This document shows, piece after piece, positions 36,855 to 44,749 of a stretch of DNA of 64,000 nt. Each line of letters opens with the position of its first letter. Position 1 is the stretch's first letter. The position numbers were made by a program, and so were the translations under genes. The notes beneath the pieces are model-generated. The model saw nothing but the letters and a program-made list of their open reading frames with translations. It was not told the DNA's origin and searched no databases. Source of the DNA: Pseudomonas sp. FP453. Its GTDB lineage: Bacteria > Pseudomonadota > Gammaproteobacteria > Pseudomonadales > Pseudomonadaceae. The DNA is taken from assembly GCF_030687495.1 (NCBI RefSeq), contig NZ_CP117435.1:4964501-5028500 (forward strand), read 5' to 3'.

Positions 36855-36942
36855 TGTGGGAGCTGGCTTGCCTGCGATAGCATCACCTCGGTGTCACTGC
36901 AAGACCGAGGTGCCTGCATCGCGGGCAAGCCCGGCTCCCACA
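36855..36942. repeat. REPIN with flanking REP fragments
   Basis: The left core TGTGGGAGCTGGCTTGCCTG is inverted to a right core GCGGGCAAGCCCGGCTCCCA, which has an extra G in the stem. Partial copies (TGGGAGCCGGC at 36841 and AAGCCCGCTCCCACA at 36944-36958) flank it. It lies between the convergent ahyD and recJ. Confidence 0.85.
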
Positions 36943-36982
36943 CAAGCCCGCTCCCACATTTGTTTGAGGGTGTGGCTGATAC

Positions 36983-38692
36983 CTAGCGTGGCTCGATGTG
37001 CGCAATCATCAACTGCACCGTCTCATTGCCCCGAAACTCATTCACATCCAGCTTGTACGCCAACTCCACCCACTTCACCGTCGGGTTCGGCCAGACGTCA
37101 CGGTCCACGCCAAATGCGATGCCATCGAGCTTCACCGACCCGCATTCGCTCTTGAGCACCACCTTCAGGTGCCGCTCCCCGACCACGCGCTGCTCTACCA
37201 ACTGGAACACCCCGTGAAACAACGGCTCGGGAAAGTGCTGCCCCCACGGGCCGGCGTGGCGCAGGGCGCGAGCCAGTTCCAGGTGAAACTCTTCCACCGC
37301 CAGGGTGCCGTCGGACAATAGGCGACCGGTGAGGTCTTCTTCGCGCAATTGCCGACGCACTTCAGCATCAAAGGCTTCGGCAAACAGTGGGAAGTTTTCC
37401 TCGTGCAGTGTCAGCCCCGCCGCCATCGCGTGGCCGCCGTATTTGGCGATCAGGTCGGGATGCTGGCTCGCCACCACCGCCAGGGCGTCACGGATGTGAA
37501 AGCCCGGCACAGAACGCCCTGAGCCCTTGAGCAAGCCATCACCGGCGTCGGCGAAGGCGATGGTCGGGCGGAAGTAACGTTCCTTCATGCGTGACGCCAG
37601 GATACCGATCACACCCTGGTGCCATTCCGGGTCGAACAGGCACAAGCCGAACGGCATCGATTCCACCGGCAAGTCCTTGAGCTGGGCCAGGGCCTCGCGC
37701 TGCATGCCTTGCTCGATGGATTTGCGGTCCTGGTTCATGCCGTCCAGTTGTGCGGCCATTTCCCGCGCGGCGGCGACGTCGGTGGTGAGCAGGCATTCGA
37801 TGCCCAGGCTCATGTCATCCAGGCGCCCGGCGGCGTTGAGCCGTGGGCCGAGGATGAAACCGAGGTCGGTGGAGGTGATACGCGCCGCGTCGCGCTTGGC
37901 CACTTCCAGGATCGCCTTGATCCCCGGCCGTGCACGACCGGCACGAATGCGCTCCAGGCCCTGGTGCACGAGGATGCGGTTGTTGGCGTCGAGGGGTACC
38001 ACGTCCGCCACGCTGCCCAGGGCTACCAGGTCGAGCAAGTCGCCGATGTTCGGCTGCGGTTTGTTTGCGTACCAGCCCAGGTCGCGCAAACGCGCGCGCA
38101 GGGCCATCAGCACATAGAAGATCACACCCACGCCGGCCAGGGCCTTGCTCGGGAAACCACAGCCCGGCTGGTTGGGATTGACGATTGCGTCCGCTGCCGG
38201 CAATTCATCGCCCGGCAAGTGGTGGTCGGTGACCAACACTTGCAGCCCCGCCGCTTTCGCCGCCGCCACGCCTTCGACGCTGGAGATGCCGTTGTCCACG
38301 GTGATCAGCAACTGCGGCTCGCGTTGCAATGCTACGGCGACGATTTCCGGGGTCAGGCCATAGCCGTACTCGAAGCGGTTGGGCACCAGGTAATCCACAT
38401 GGGCCGCGCCGAGCAAGCGCAAGCCCAGGGTGCCCACGGTGCTGGCGGTGGCGCCATCGGCGTCGAAGTCACCGACGATGAGGATGCGCTGGCGTTGCTC
38501 CAGGGCCGTCACCAGCAAGTCCACCGCCGCGTCGATGCCTTTGAGCTGCTGGTAGGGAATCAACCGCGCCAGGCTTTTATCCAGCTCGGCTTCGGACTGC
38601 ACACCGCGCGCAGCGTAGAGACGGGTCAACAGCGGTGGCAATTCACCGAGAAACGGCAGGACGGCGGGCAACGGGCGGGGATCGATACGCAT
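36983..38692 (-). CDS. recJ: Single-stranded-DNA exonuclease RecJ
   Basis: A 5'-3' exonuclease used in recombination and mismatch repair. The 569-residue protein has the DHH-superfamily motifs VGDFDADGATAS, ITVDNGISS and VTDHHLPGD, the DHHA1 region SGRSVPGFHIRDAL and GGHAMAAGLTL, and a C-terminal OB-like part. ATG 38692 gives the family length; the 20 extra upstream codons show no homology. The ribosome-binding site is weak. Confidence 0.95.
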   Translation of the reverse strand: MRIDPRPLPAVLPFLGELPPLLTRLYAARGVQSEAELDKSLARLIPYQQLKGIDAAVDLLVTALEQRQRILIVGDFDADGATASTVGTLGLRLLGAAHVDYLVPNRFEYGYGLTPEIVAVALQREPQLLITVDNGISSVEGVAAAKAAGLQVLVTDHHLPGDELPAADAIVNPNQPGCGFPSKALAGVGVIFYVLMALRARLRDLGWYANKPQPNIGDLLDLVALGSVADVVPLDANNRILVHQGLERIRAGRARPGIKAILEVAKRDAARITSTDLGFILGPRLNAAGRLDDMSLGIECLLTTDVAAAREMAAQLDGMNQDRKSIEQGMQREALAQLKDLPVESMPFGLCLFDPEWHQGVIGILASRMKERYFRPTIAFADAGDGLLKGSGRSVPGFHIRDALAVVASQHPDLIAKYGGHAMAAGLTLHEENFPLFAEAFDAEVRRQLREEDLTGRLLSDGTLAVEEFHLELARALRHAGPWGQHFPEPLFHGVFQLVEQRVVGERHLKVVLKSECGSVKLDGIAFGVDRDVWPNPTVKWVELAYKLDVNEFRGNETVQLMIAHIEPR

Positions 38693-38759
38693 GGGGTGAG
38701 GAAGGCTTCTCTTCGATACAGCGGTTAAACAGGAGTTTTCAAAACAACACATATCAACT

Positions 38760-38860
38760 GTGGGAGCTGGCTTGCCTGCGATGGCATCAACGCGGTGTAA
38801 CTGTTACACCGAGGTGCCTGCATCGCAGCGGTGCGGCGATCCGACAAGCCAGCTCCCACA
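38760..38860. repeat. REPIN with an insertion in the right arm
   Basis: The left core TGTGGGAGCTGGCTTGCCTG is normal. In the right core, CATCGCAG and CAAGCCAGCTCCCACA are separated by CGGTGCGGCGATCCGA where other copies have a single G. It lies between recJ and yaeQ. Confidence 0.8.
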
Positions 38861-38879
38861 CAAGCCTGCTTCCACAGGT

Positions 38880-39422
38880 TCAGCCGCGCTCGCCGACCAG
38901 CCACTGCAGTTGCACTTCATGCTGGCCACGGTCGTCGGTGACGAAGATCGTGCCTTCGCTGATCATCACATCCCACTTGATCACGCGCGGCATATCCTTG
39001 GCCAGGGTCTCGAGGACTTCCTGCGGCACGGCGGCGATGTGCACGTTTTTCAGGTTGTTGGCCACCGGCACTACCTTGCCTTCCCACACGCGCAGGCTGC
39101 CGTACGCCAGCAGGCTGGTGCGCTCGGTGCGACGCGAGCACCAGGTCAGGCGATCGGCATCCGGCTGGCCAACTTCGATCCAATGCAAAACCCGATCATC
39201 CAGGCTTTTTTCCCACAGGGCTGGCTCGTCTACATCTGACAGGCCACGGCCGAACGACAAGTGCTCGTTGTACCAGAGGGCGTAGGCCAGCAGGCGCACG
39301 GTCATGCGTTCTTCGGTTTCCGAAGGATGGCGGGCGATGGTCTGTTTGACGCTCTCGTACACCGAACGATCAAGGTCGGTGAGGTTGAGTTCGAATTTGT
39401 AGGTCGTGGACGGCTGGGCCAT
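38880..39422 (-). CDS. yaeQ: YaeQ-family protein
   Basis: A 180-residue protein of the YaeQ family, which has a PD-(D/E)XK nuclease-like fold and was linked to suppression of RfaH loss. ATYKFELNLTD-like start (TTYKFELNLTDLDR), ALWYNEHLSFGRGLSD, and the core EVGQPDADRLTWCSRR are clear; the last carries the fold's acidic and basic residues. The cellular role remains poorly defined. It is a single gene, ATG 39422. Confidence 0.9.
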   Translation of the reverse strand: MAQPSTTYKFELNLTDLDRSVYESVKQTIARHPSETEERMTVRLLAYALWYNEHLSFGRGLSDVDEPALWEKSLDDRVLHWIEVGQPDADRLTWCSRRTERTSLLAYGSLRVWEGKVVPVANNLKNVHIAAVPQEVLETLAKDMPRVIKWDVMISEGTIFVTDDRGQHEVQLQWLVGERG

Positions 39423-39570
39423 GAACGGGCTTCTAGAGACAGGGAAAGGCGGCCAGTCTAACCGATGGCAGGGCCATTCAACGAATACTGCGCTGCATCA
39501 TCCTTATCCATGGGCCGCTCGCCTATGTTAAAAGGCATCACACCACCGTCCCGTGTTTGTAAGGATCCCC

Positions 39571-40770
39571 ATGTCGCTTAATGCCAAACCCCTTGCCGGC
39601 CTGAAAGTCATCGAACTGGGCACCCTGATCGCCGGCCCGTTTGCCTCGCGGATCTGCGCCGAGTTCGGTGCCGAGGTGATCAAGGTCGAATCCCCGGACG
39701 GCGGCGACCCGCTGCGCAAATGGCGCAAGTTGTATGAAGGCACTTCGCTGTGGTGGTTTGTGCAGGCGCGCAACAAAAAGTCGCTGACACTGAACCTCAA
39801 GCACCCGGACGGCCTGGCCATTCTCAAGCAGTTGCTGGCGGATGCCGACATCCTGATCGAGAACTTTCGCCCCGGCGTGCTGGAAAAGCTCGGCCTGAGC
39901 TGGGAGACCCTGCACGCGCTGAACCCGAAGCTGGTGATGGTGCGCCTGTCGGGGTTCGGCCAGACCGGGCCGATGAAGGACCAGCCGGGGTTTGGCGCGG
40001 TGGGCGAATCCATGGGCGGGCTGCGCTATATCACCGGTTTCGAGGACCGCCCGCCCGTGCGCACCGGGATCTCCATCGGCGACTCGATTGCCGCGCTGTG
40101 GGCGGTGATCGGCGCGCTGATGGCCCTGCGGCATCGCGAGGTCAACGGCGGCTTGGGCCAGGTGGTGGATGTGGCGCTGTATGAAGCCATCTTCGCCATG
40201 ATGGAAAGCATGATTCCCGAGTTCGACGTGTTCGGGTTTATCCGCGAGCGCACCGGCAACATCATGCCCGGCATTACGCCGTCGTCGATCCACACCAGCG
40301 CCGACGGCAAGCATGTGCAGATCGGCGCCAACGGGGATGCGATCTTCAAGCGTTTCATGCTGGCCATCGGTCGCGAAGACCTGGCCAACGACCCGGTACT
40401 GGCCAGCAATGACGGGCGCGATACCCGTCGCGATGAGCTGTATGGCGTGATTGATCGCTGGGTCAATTCATTGTCGCTGGAGCAAGTGGTCGAGGCCTTG
40501 AACAAAGCCGAGGTGCCCGCCAGCCGCATCTACAGTGCCGAGGACATGCTGGGCGACCCGCAATTTCTCGCCCGGGAAATGTTCCTCAAGGCGCAACTGC
40601 CCGGCGGCAAGGACTTCAAGATGCCCGGCATCGTGCCCAAGTTGTCGGACACCCCCGGCAGCTGCGAGTGGGTGGGGCCGCAGTTGGGTGAACACAATGG
40701 TGTGCTGCTGGAGAGCCTGGGTTACGACGCCGCCGCCATTGCCCGCTTGCGTGAGGCAGGCGCGATCTGA
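39571..40770 (+). CDS. CaiB/BaiF CoA-transferase family protein
   Basis: A family III CoA-transferase that moves CoA between carboxylic acids through an aspartyl-CoA thioester. The 399-residue protein shows VIELGTLIAGPFASRICAEFGAEVIKVE at the N-terminus, NLKHPDG and ENFRPGV, and the probable catalytic Asp171 in ISIGDSIA. The substrate cannot be inferred. ATG 39571 follows AAGGA by 6 nt and is preferred to the upstream in-frame codon at 39553. Its stop overlaps the next start (TGATG). Confidence 0.9.
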   Translation: MSLNAKPLAGLKVIELGTLIAGPFASRICAEFGAEVIKVESPDGGDPLRKWRKLYEGTSLWWFVQARNKKSLTLNLKHPDGLAILKQLLADADILIENFRPGVLEKLGLSWETLHALNPKLVMVRLSGFGQTGPMKDQPGFGAVGESMGGLRYITGFEDRPPVRTGISIGDSIAALWAVIGALMALRHREVNGGLGQVVDVALYEAIFAMMESMIPEFDVFGFIRERTGNIMPGITPSSIHTSADGKHVQIGANGDAIFKRFMLAIGREDLANDPVLASNDGRDTRRDELYGVIDRWVNSLSLEQVVEALNKAEVPASRIYSAEDMLGDPQFLAREMFLKAQLPGGKDFKMPGIVPKLSDTPGSCEWVGPQLGEHNGVLLESLGYDAAAIARLREAGAI

Positions 40771-41657
40771 TGGTGCTTCGGTGCAAACGCGGGTGGGTGC
40801 AGCTCTGCCTTGTCGCCTCGTTGTTCAGCGGCTGGCCCCTGTCGGCGCACGCCGGCGAGACGTTGACCTGGTTGTTGCGCGACCTGCCGCCGCTGACCAT
40901 TTTCGAGGGGCCGCGCAAAGGCCAGGGCGCACTGGACCAACTGTTGCCGATCCTCATCGAGCACTTGCCGGACTATCAACATCAGGTCCTGCACGTCAAT
41001 CGCGCGCGCGGCATGCAGATGATGCGCGAACCGACCACACTCACCTGCGATCCTTCATTGCTGTGGACGGCGGAGCGAGCCAACTACATCGTGTTCTCCA
41101 GCCAGGCGTTTGTGGTCGCCAGCAATGGCATCACGATCCGGCATAGCCAGGAGGACGCGATGGTGCCCTATATCGTCGATGGCCAGTTCGACCTGCAGGC
41201 CTTTTTCGATGCCCATAAAGCACGGGTGGGCGCCATCGCCGAACGCAGTTACGGGCCGGTCGTCGATCAACAGCTCAAGCAGGCCGATGCGCACAAGCTC
41301 GCCCTTCACTACGGCAACGATGCCCTGGGCAGCCTGCTGCAAATGCAACGCCTGGGGCGCCTGGAAGCGGTGTTGGGTTACTGGCCGGAAATCCGCTATC
41401 ACGCCATGCAGCAGGGCATCCCTTCCGCTGACCTGAGCTTTTACCCGATCAAAGGCTCAGCGCCCTACCAACGCACCCACATCGGTTGCTCGGATACGCC
41501 TCAGGGGCGTCAGATCATTCAGCGCATCAATCAGCTGCTGCTGGACATCCCACTGGAACAGGTGCAGCAGTCCTACGCCTCGTGGCTGGACCCGGTGATG
41601 CGCGAGCATTACCTGCGGGACAACCCCAGCTTCTTCCAGGATTCGCCAGAGCCCTGA
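40770..41657 (+). CDS. Periplasmic substrate-binding-like protein (TIGR02285 type)
   Basis: A 295-residue exported protein with a signal peptide ending near PLSAHAGE. The mature part resembles the bacterial solute-binding protein 3 fold without a lipobox: TWLLRDLPPLTIFEG at the start, VGAIAERSYG and GRLEAVLGYWPEI in the hinge-proximal region. No transport permease is nearby, so it may be a stand-alone sensor or binding protein. Its ATG overlaps the CoA-transferase stop, but a functional link is not obvious. Confidence 0.78.
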   Translation: MVLRCKRGWVQLCLVASLFSGWPLSAHAGETLTWLLRDLPPLTIFEGPRKGQGALDQLLPILIEHLPDYQHQVLHVNRARGMQMMREPTTLTCDPSLLWTAERANYIVFSSQAFVVASNGITIRHSQEDAMVPYIVDGQFDLQAFFDAHKARVGAIAERSYGPVVDQQLKQADAHKLALHYGNDALGSLLQMQRLGRLEAVLGYWPEIRYHAMQQGIPSADLSFYPIKGSAPYQRTHIGCSDTPQGRQIIQRINQLLLDIPLEQVQQSYASWLDPVMREHYLRDNPSFFQDSPEP

Positions 41658-41676
41658 CAAATCGCAGGCAAAAAGA

Positions 41677-41708
41677 AACCCCGAAGAGTGGGGAGACACT
41701 TCGGGGTT
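41677..41708. terminator. Bidirectional terminator
   Basis: AACCCCGAAG / CTTCGGGGTT with a 12-nt loop. On the minus strand TTTCTTTTT follows, so termination of the DUF3509 gene is best supported; the plus-strand tail is weaker. Confidence 0.8.
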
Positions 41709-41827
41709 AAACGTGGCCTATAAAGACCAGTACAACAAGGCGCAAACACCGGAGCACAATGTTTGCTCTTGCTGTTACGAAATCTGACCGGCCATGCTGT
41801 AGGAAGTTTCCACGATTAAACAATTCT

Positions 41828-42112
41828 TCATGCAGCGGCGGCGCTGCGGGTCTGGGCAGCGTTGCGCAACGCCGCAATGACCGAGGGTTCCAGACGCCCT
41901 TCGGCAATCTTGATATCGCGCAGCAGGCAATCCACCACATCCACCAGCACACGCTTGTCCATCAATTGCGTGCGGTCGACTTCACGCTCGACCACGATGG
42001 CGCCAGCAGGGTTCTTCACGGTGACCAGGCACTCGTCCTGCACACCGGAGGTGGTCAGCGTAACCTGATAAGGGCTCAGTGCTTCTTCGAGCAATAGGCT
42101 GATACTTTCCAT
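41828..42112 (-). CDS. DUF3509 protein
   Basis: A 94-residue protein of the Pseudomonas-restricted DUF3509 family. It begins ESISLLLEEALSPYQV and has a central beta-rich part with TVKNPAGAIVVEREV; the last ten residues are Ala-rich. Some family members are abundant under stress or biofilm conditions, but no function is established. ATG 42112 is preferred to GTG 42124, which is four codons upstream; neither choice affects the domain. Confidence 0.8.
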   Translation of the reverse strand: MESISLLLEEALSPYQVTLTTSGVQDECLVTVKNPAGAIVVEREVDRTQLMDKRVLVDVVDCLLRDIKIAEGRLEPSVIAALRNAAQTRSAAAA

Positions 42113-42424
42113 CTCGATCACCACTCAATAGTTCAGGAACAATCGGTTCAACGGGAGCTGCATCTATCCTAAGTGACTGTTTGTGACGTAGGAAAGTTCG
42201 CTTTATCGTCTTTATGGGGCCGCCAGGGGTGACGGATTCCAGCATGCGCTTGCAACATGACAAGCAAAAAACGGCGCACATAACTGCTTACGCAATGGGC
42301 GACTGTTTTGGGGGTTGCCGACGGCTGAGGCCGGGGGTGAATCCTATACTCGGTGAGCGCTGGTGACGCTGTGATGCAGATAAAAGCGCATGTCAAAAGG
42401 CCCTTATAGCAAAGGATGAAGACG
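42113..42424. other. Intergenic region without recognised gene
   Basis: About 310 bases between the divergent DUF3509 and small membrane-protein genes. A TATACT at 42345-42350 could be a -10 element for the latter, but no good -35 lies at the right distance. No hairpin, RNA gene or repeat was recognised. Confidence 0.5.
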
Positions 42425-42667
42425 ATGGCGGAACACAATGAACAGCAGACGTCGGCAGACAGAATGCACGCCGAGGTATCACGTATTTTTGCTGAAATAG
42501 CACGTATGAACGCTGAGCAAAACAAAATGAATGCTGAGCAAAACAAACTCAACAAGGAATCGCTGAAGATAACCTGTGAGATTTTCTGGTACCCCGTGGC
42601 TATCGCAACAGGCTTTTATGCCGCTGTCGGCACCGTGATCGTGGTCGCGCAGAAGCTATTCTCATAG
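42425..42667 (+). CDS. Small heptad-repeat, tail-anchored membrane protein, unknown
   Basis: I do not recognise this 80-residue protein. Residues 13-47 form five consecutive seven-residue repeats (RMHAEVS, RIFAEIA, RMNAEQN, KMNAEQN, KLNKESL), which predict a coiled coil. A single hydrophobic segment at about 54-78 (FWYPVAIATGFYAAVGTVIV) then anchors the C-terminus. ATG 42425 has AAAGGA 8 nt upstream; ATG 42416 lies inside that sequence and is less likely. Neighbours are a DUF3509 gene and a signalling cluster, neither of which explains it. It has its own hairpin terminator. Confidence 0.72.
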   Translation: MAEHNEQQTSADRMHAEVSRIFAEIARMNAEQNKMNAEQNKLNKESLKITCEIFWYPVAIATGFYAAVGTVIVVAQKLFS

Positions 42668-42691
42668 CGCTCGGCCGGGCCTGCCAAAAAC

Positions 42692-42732
42692 AAAAAACGT
42701 CGCTAACCCAAGGAATGCAAAGCGGCGTTTTT
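42692..42732 (+). terminator. Terminator after the small membrane protein
   Basis: AAAAAACGTCGCT pairs with AGCGGCGTTTTT across a 15-nt loop with one mismatch, and ends in T5. Confidence 0.7.
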
Positions 42733-42809
42733 ATGCACCATTAAAACCCCACCTGCAACCACCACAGGGTTAACAGGCTAGAATCCCCGAATTGCCCGGG
42801 GAACCTACT

Positions 42810-43463
42810 TTGAGAAGCGCACCTGAAAAACCCTTGCGCATCATCCTTGCCGACGACCATCCGATTTTCCTGATTGGTCTGCGGGCGGTCCTGGAGCGCG
42901 ATGAACAACTGGAGATTGTCGGCGAAGCCAACTCTCCCCAATCCCTGACCCAATTGTTGCAACACTGTGCCTGCGACCTGCTGATCACCGATTTCATGAT
43001 GCCTGGCGAACCCCAGGCCGACGGCTTGCGCCTGATCGACCAACTGCGCCGCCATCATCCGTCGCTGCCCATTGTCGTGGTGACCATGCTCAACAACGCG
43101 GGGTTGTTTCACGCCATCCTGGAGCTGGGTGTCATGGGCCTGCTGAGCAAAGCCAGCCTCGCGGATGAATTGCCTGAAGCCGTCCGACAGGTCCGCCAGC
43201 AGCGCTGCTATGTAGCCCACACCATTCGCCAGGCGCTGAGCGCGCTGGGCACGGATCGATTGCAGTCCCACGAGCAGCTGTCGCCCCGCGAATTGGAGGT
43301 GATTCGCCTGCTGGCAAGAGGGCTGACCGTTGGCGAGATCGCGGCACACCTGCATCGCAGCAAGCAGACGGTCAGCGCGCAGAAAGTCAGCGCCATGCGC
43401 AAGCTGGGGCTCAGTACCGACGCATCACTGTTTATCTACGTGCAGGAGCATGGCTTGGCCTGA
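42810..43463 (+). CDS. LuxR-type response regulator, RocA/BvgA-like
   Basis: A 217-residue response regulator. The receiver (about 9-125) has ADDHP, the phospho-acceptor Asp in ITDFMMPG, and the switch Lys in LLSKAS; the C-terminal LuxR helix-turn-helix (about 150-210) shows SPRELEVIRLLARGLTVGEIAAHL. TTG 42810 has GGGGAA 6 nt upstream and is preferred to TTG 42792. With the REC-EAL protein and hybrid kinase that follow, it corresponds to RocA1/SadR-type regulators controlling fimbriae or biofilm formation in P. aeruginosa. Its 3' end overlaps the convergent REC-EAL gene by 32 bp. Confidence 0.85.
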   Translation: MRSAPEKPLRIILADDHPIFLIGLRAVLERDEQLEIVGEANSPQSLTQLLQHCACDLLITDFMMPGEPQADGLRLIDQLRRHHPSLPIVVVTMLNNAGLFHAILELGVMGLLSKASLADELPEAVRQVRQQRCYVAHTIRQALSALGTDRLQSHEQLSPRELEVIRLLARGLTVGEIAAHLHRSKQTVSAQKVSAMRKLGLSTDASLFIYVQEHGLA

Positions 43464-44676
43464 CCGGGTAGCCGATCCACGCTTTCAGTGCCTGGGCATC
43501 CATTGGCGGTGCAATCAGGCAACCTTGCAACCAGGCAGGGCCCAGCGTAGCGACCGCGTCACGATCGGCTGCGGTTTCAATCCCCGTCACCACCACGTTC
43601 ATGCCCATGCGGCTGGCCATGCTCATGGCGCCTGCGACGACGGCCACTTTGCGCTCATCACTCGCCACGCCACTGGCAAAGGCCGGGGGTATTTTCAGTT
43701 CAGTGAACGGCAGCTCCAGCAAACGCTGCAAACTGGTACCGCCGACGCCGAAGTCACCGATAGACAACTTGCAGCCGATCATCCGTAAACGCAGCAAGCT
43801 GCTGACATGCGCGCTGTCGGTGTTCAACCGCGTGGTTTCGACCAGCTCCAGCGTGAGGCTATGGGCTGGCACGGCATGGCGTTGCAGCAAGCGCTGCAGC
43901 GCCTGGGGAAAATGCGCATGTTCGAGCATCCGCCCGGGAATATTCACCGCCACCGGCAAGAGCTCGCCCGTGTCCGACACGATCTGGCTGACAAAACCCA
44001 GGGCCTCTTCCAGCACATGCCAGGTAAACGCCTCCTCCATGCCGGCAAACTCCAGCACCGGCAGGAACTCATGGGGCAGTAACACTCCGCCGTCAGGCAG
44101 ATACCAGCGCGCCAGCACCTCAACCCCCTGCACTACGCCGGCCTGGCAGACGATAGGCTGGAAGCTGGCGCTGGCGTAGCGCGCGATGGCCACCTGACAG
44201 GCATCCACCGAAGGCGGCAACTCATCCAGCTCACCGAGCCCCAACAGTTGGCGCACCTTATCCCAGGACACGACCTGCGGCCCCGGACGCAAGTGTTGCA
44301 GGCAAGCCGTCAACAGTTGCCCAACCAACTGGGCCGAGGCGGGTTTGGGCAAACAGCGCAGGACATTCAACCCGGCCTGGCGCGCCATGCTGGCGACCCC
44401 TGCCAACACATCCTGCTGAGCATTGCTTAGCAGGATCAGCACCTGAGCCTGGCGCTGCTCACCCAATTCGCGAATCAGTTCAAGGGCATCGCCTTGTTCC
44501 AGATAGAGGTCGCAAATAGCAATGTCCACCGGCCCCTTGCTCGCCAACGACTGCCGGGCGGCCTCTACGGTTTCGGCGGTCATGACATTGAAGACACCGT
44601 TGGCATTGAGCATCTGGTGCAGGGCCATCAGTTGGAACGGGTGATCTTCGAGGATCAAGACATTGAGGGAGCGCAT
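43432..44676 (-). CDS. REC-EAL protein, RocR-like, degenerate active site
   Basis: A 414-residue protein with a receiver domain (1-125; phospho-acceptor in AICDLYLEQGD) and an EAL domain (about 155-405). RocR of P. aeruginosa is a c-di-GMP phosphodiesterase antagonising RocA. Here the EAL motif is EVL (Glu186), the DDFGxG loop reads GDFGVG with Gly307 replacing the first Asp, and the EGVE motif reads TGIE with Thr364 replacing the first Glu. Asn, the LELVET Glu, the Lys in ELKI and the Gln in LQGC remain. Loss of signature residues suggests a weak or inactive phosphodiesterase. It follows the hybrid kinase gene by 73 nt. Confidence 0.85.
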   Translation of the reverse strand: MRSLNVLILEDHPFQLMALHQMLNANGVFNVMTAETVEAARQSLASKGPVDIAICDLYLEQGDALELIRELGEQRQAQVLILLSNAQQDVLAGVASMARQAGLNVLRCLPKPASAQLVGQLLTACLQHLRPGPQVVSWDKVRQLLGLGELDELPPSVDACQVAIARYASASFQPIVCQAGVVQGVEVLARWYLPDGGVLLPHEFLPVLEFAGMEEAFTWHVLEEALGFVSQIVSDTGELLPVAVNIPGRMLEHAHFPQALQRLLQRHAVPAHSLTLELVETTRLNTDSAHVSSLLRLRMIGCKLSIGDFGVGGTSLQRLLELPFTELKIPPAFASGVASDERKVAVVAGAMSMASRMGMNVVVTGIETAADRDAVATLGPAWLQGCLIAPPMDAQALKAWIGYPVRPSHAPARR

Positions 44677-44749
44677 GGCGAACTCTAAGACGCAGAAGCA
44701 AGGTTGCGCAGACTACGCAAAAGGCCATGCGCGCCCAATAGGACGCGTC

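Noticed and set aside
38635..39285. 216-codon plus-strand frame across the recJ-yaeQ gap
   Set aside because: It runs through a REPIN and antisense to yaeQ, with Arg/Ser/Thr-rich translation and no start signal.
42169..42555. 128-codon minus-strand frame over the DUF3509-small gene gap
   Set aside because: It overlaps the heptad-repeat gene on the other strand, lacks a start signal, and its sequence is not protein-like; the plus-strand gene is better supported.
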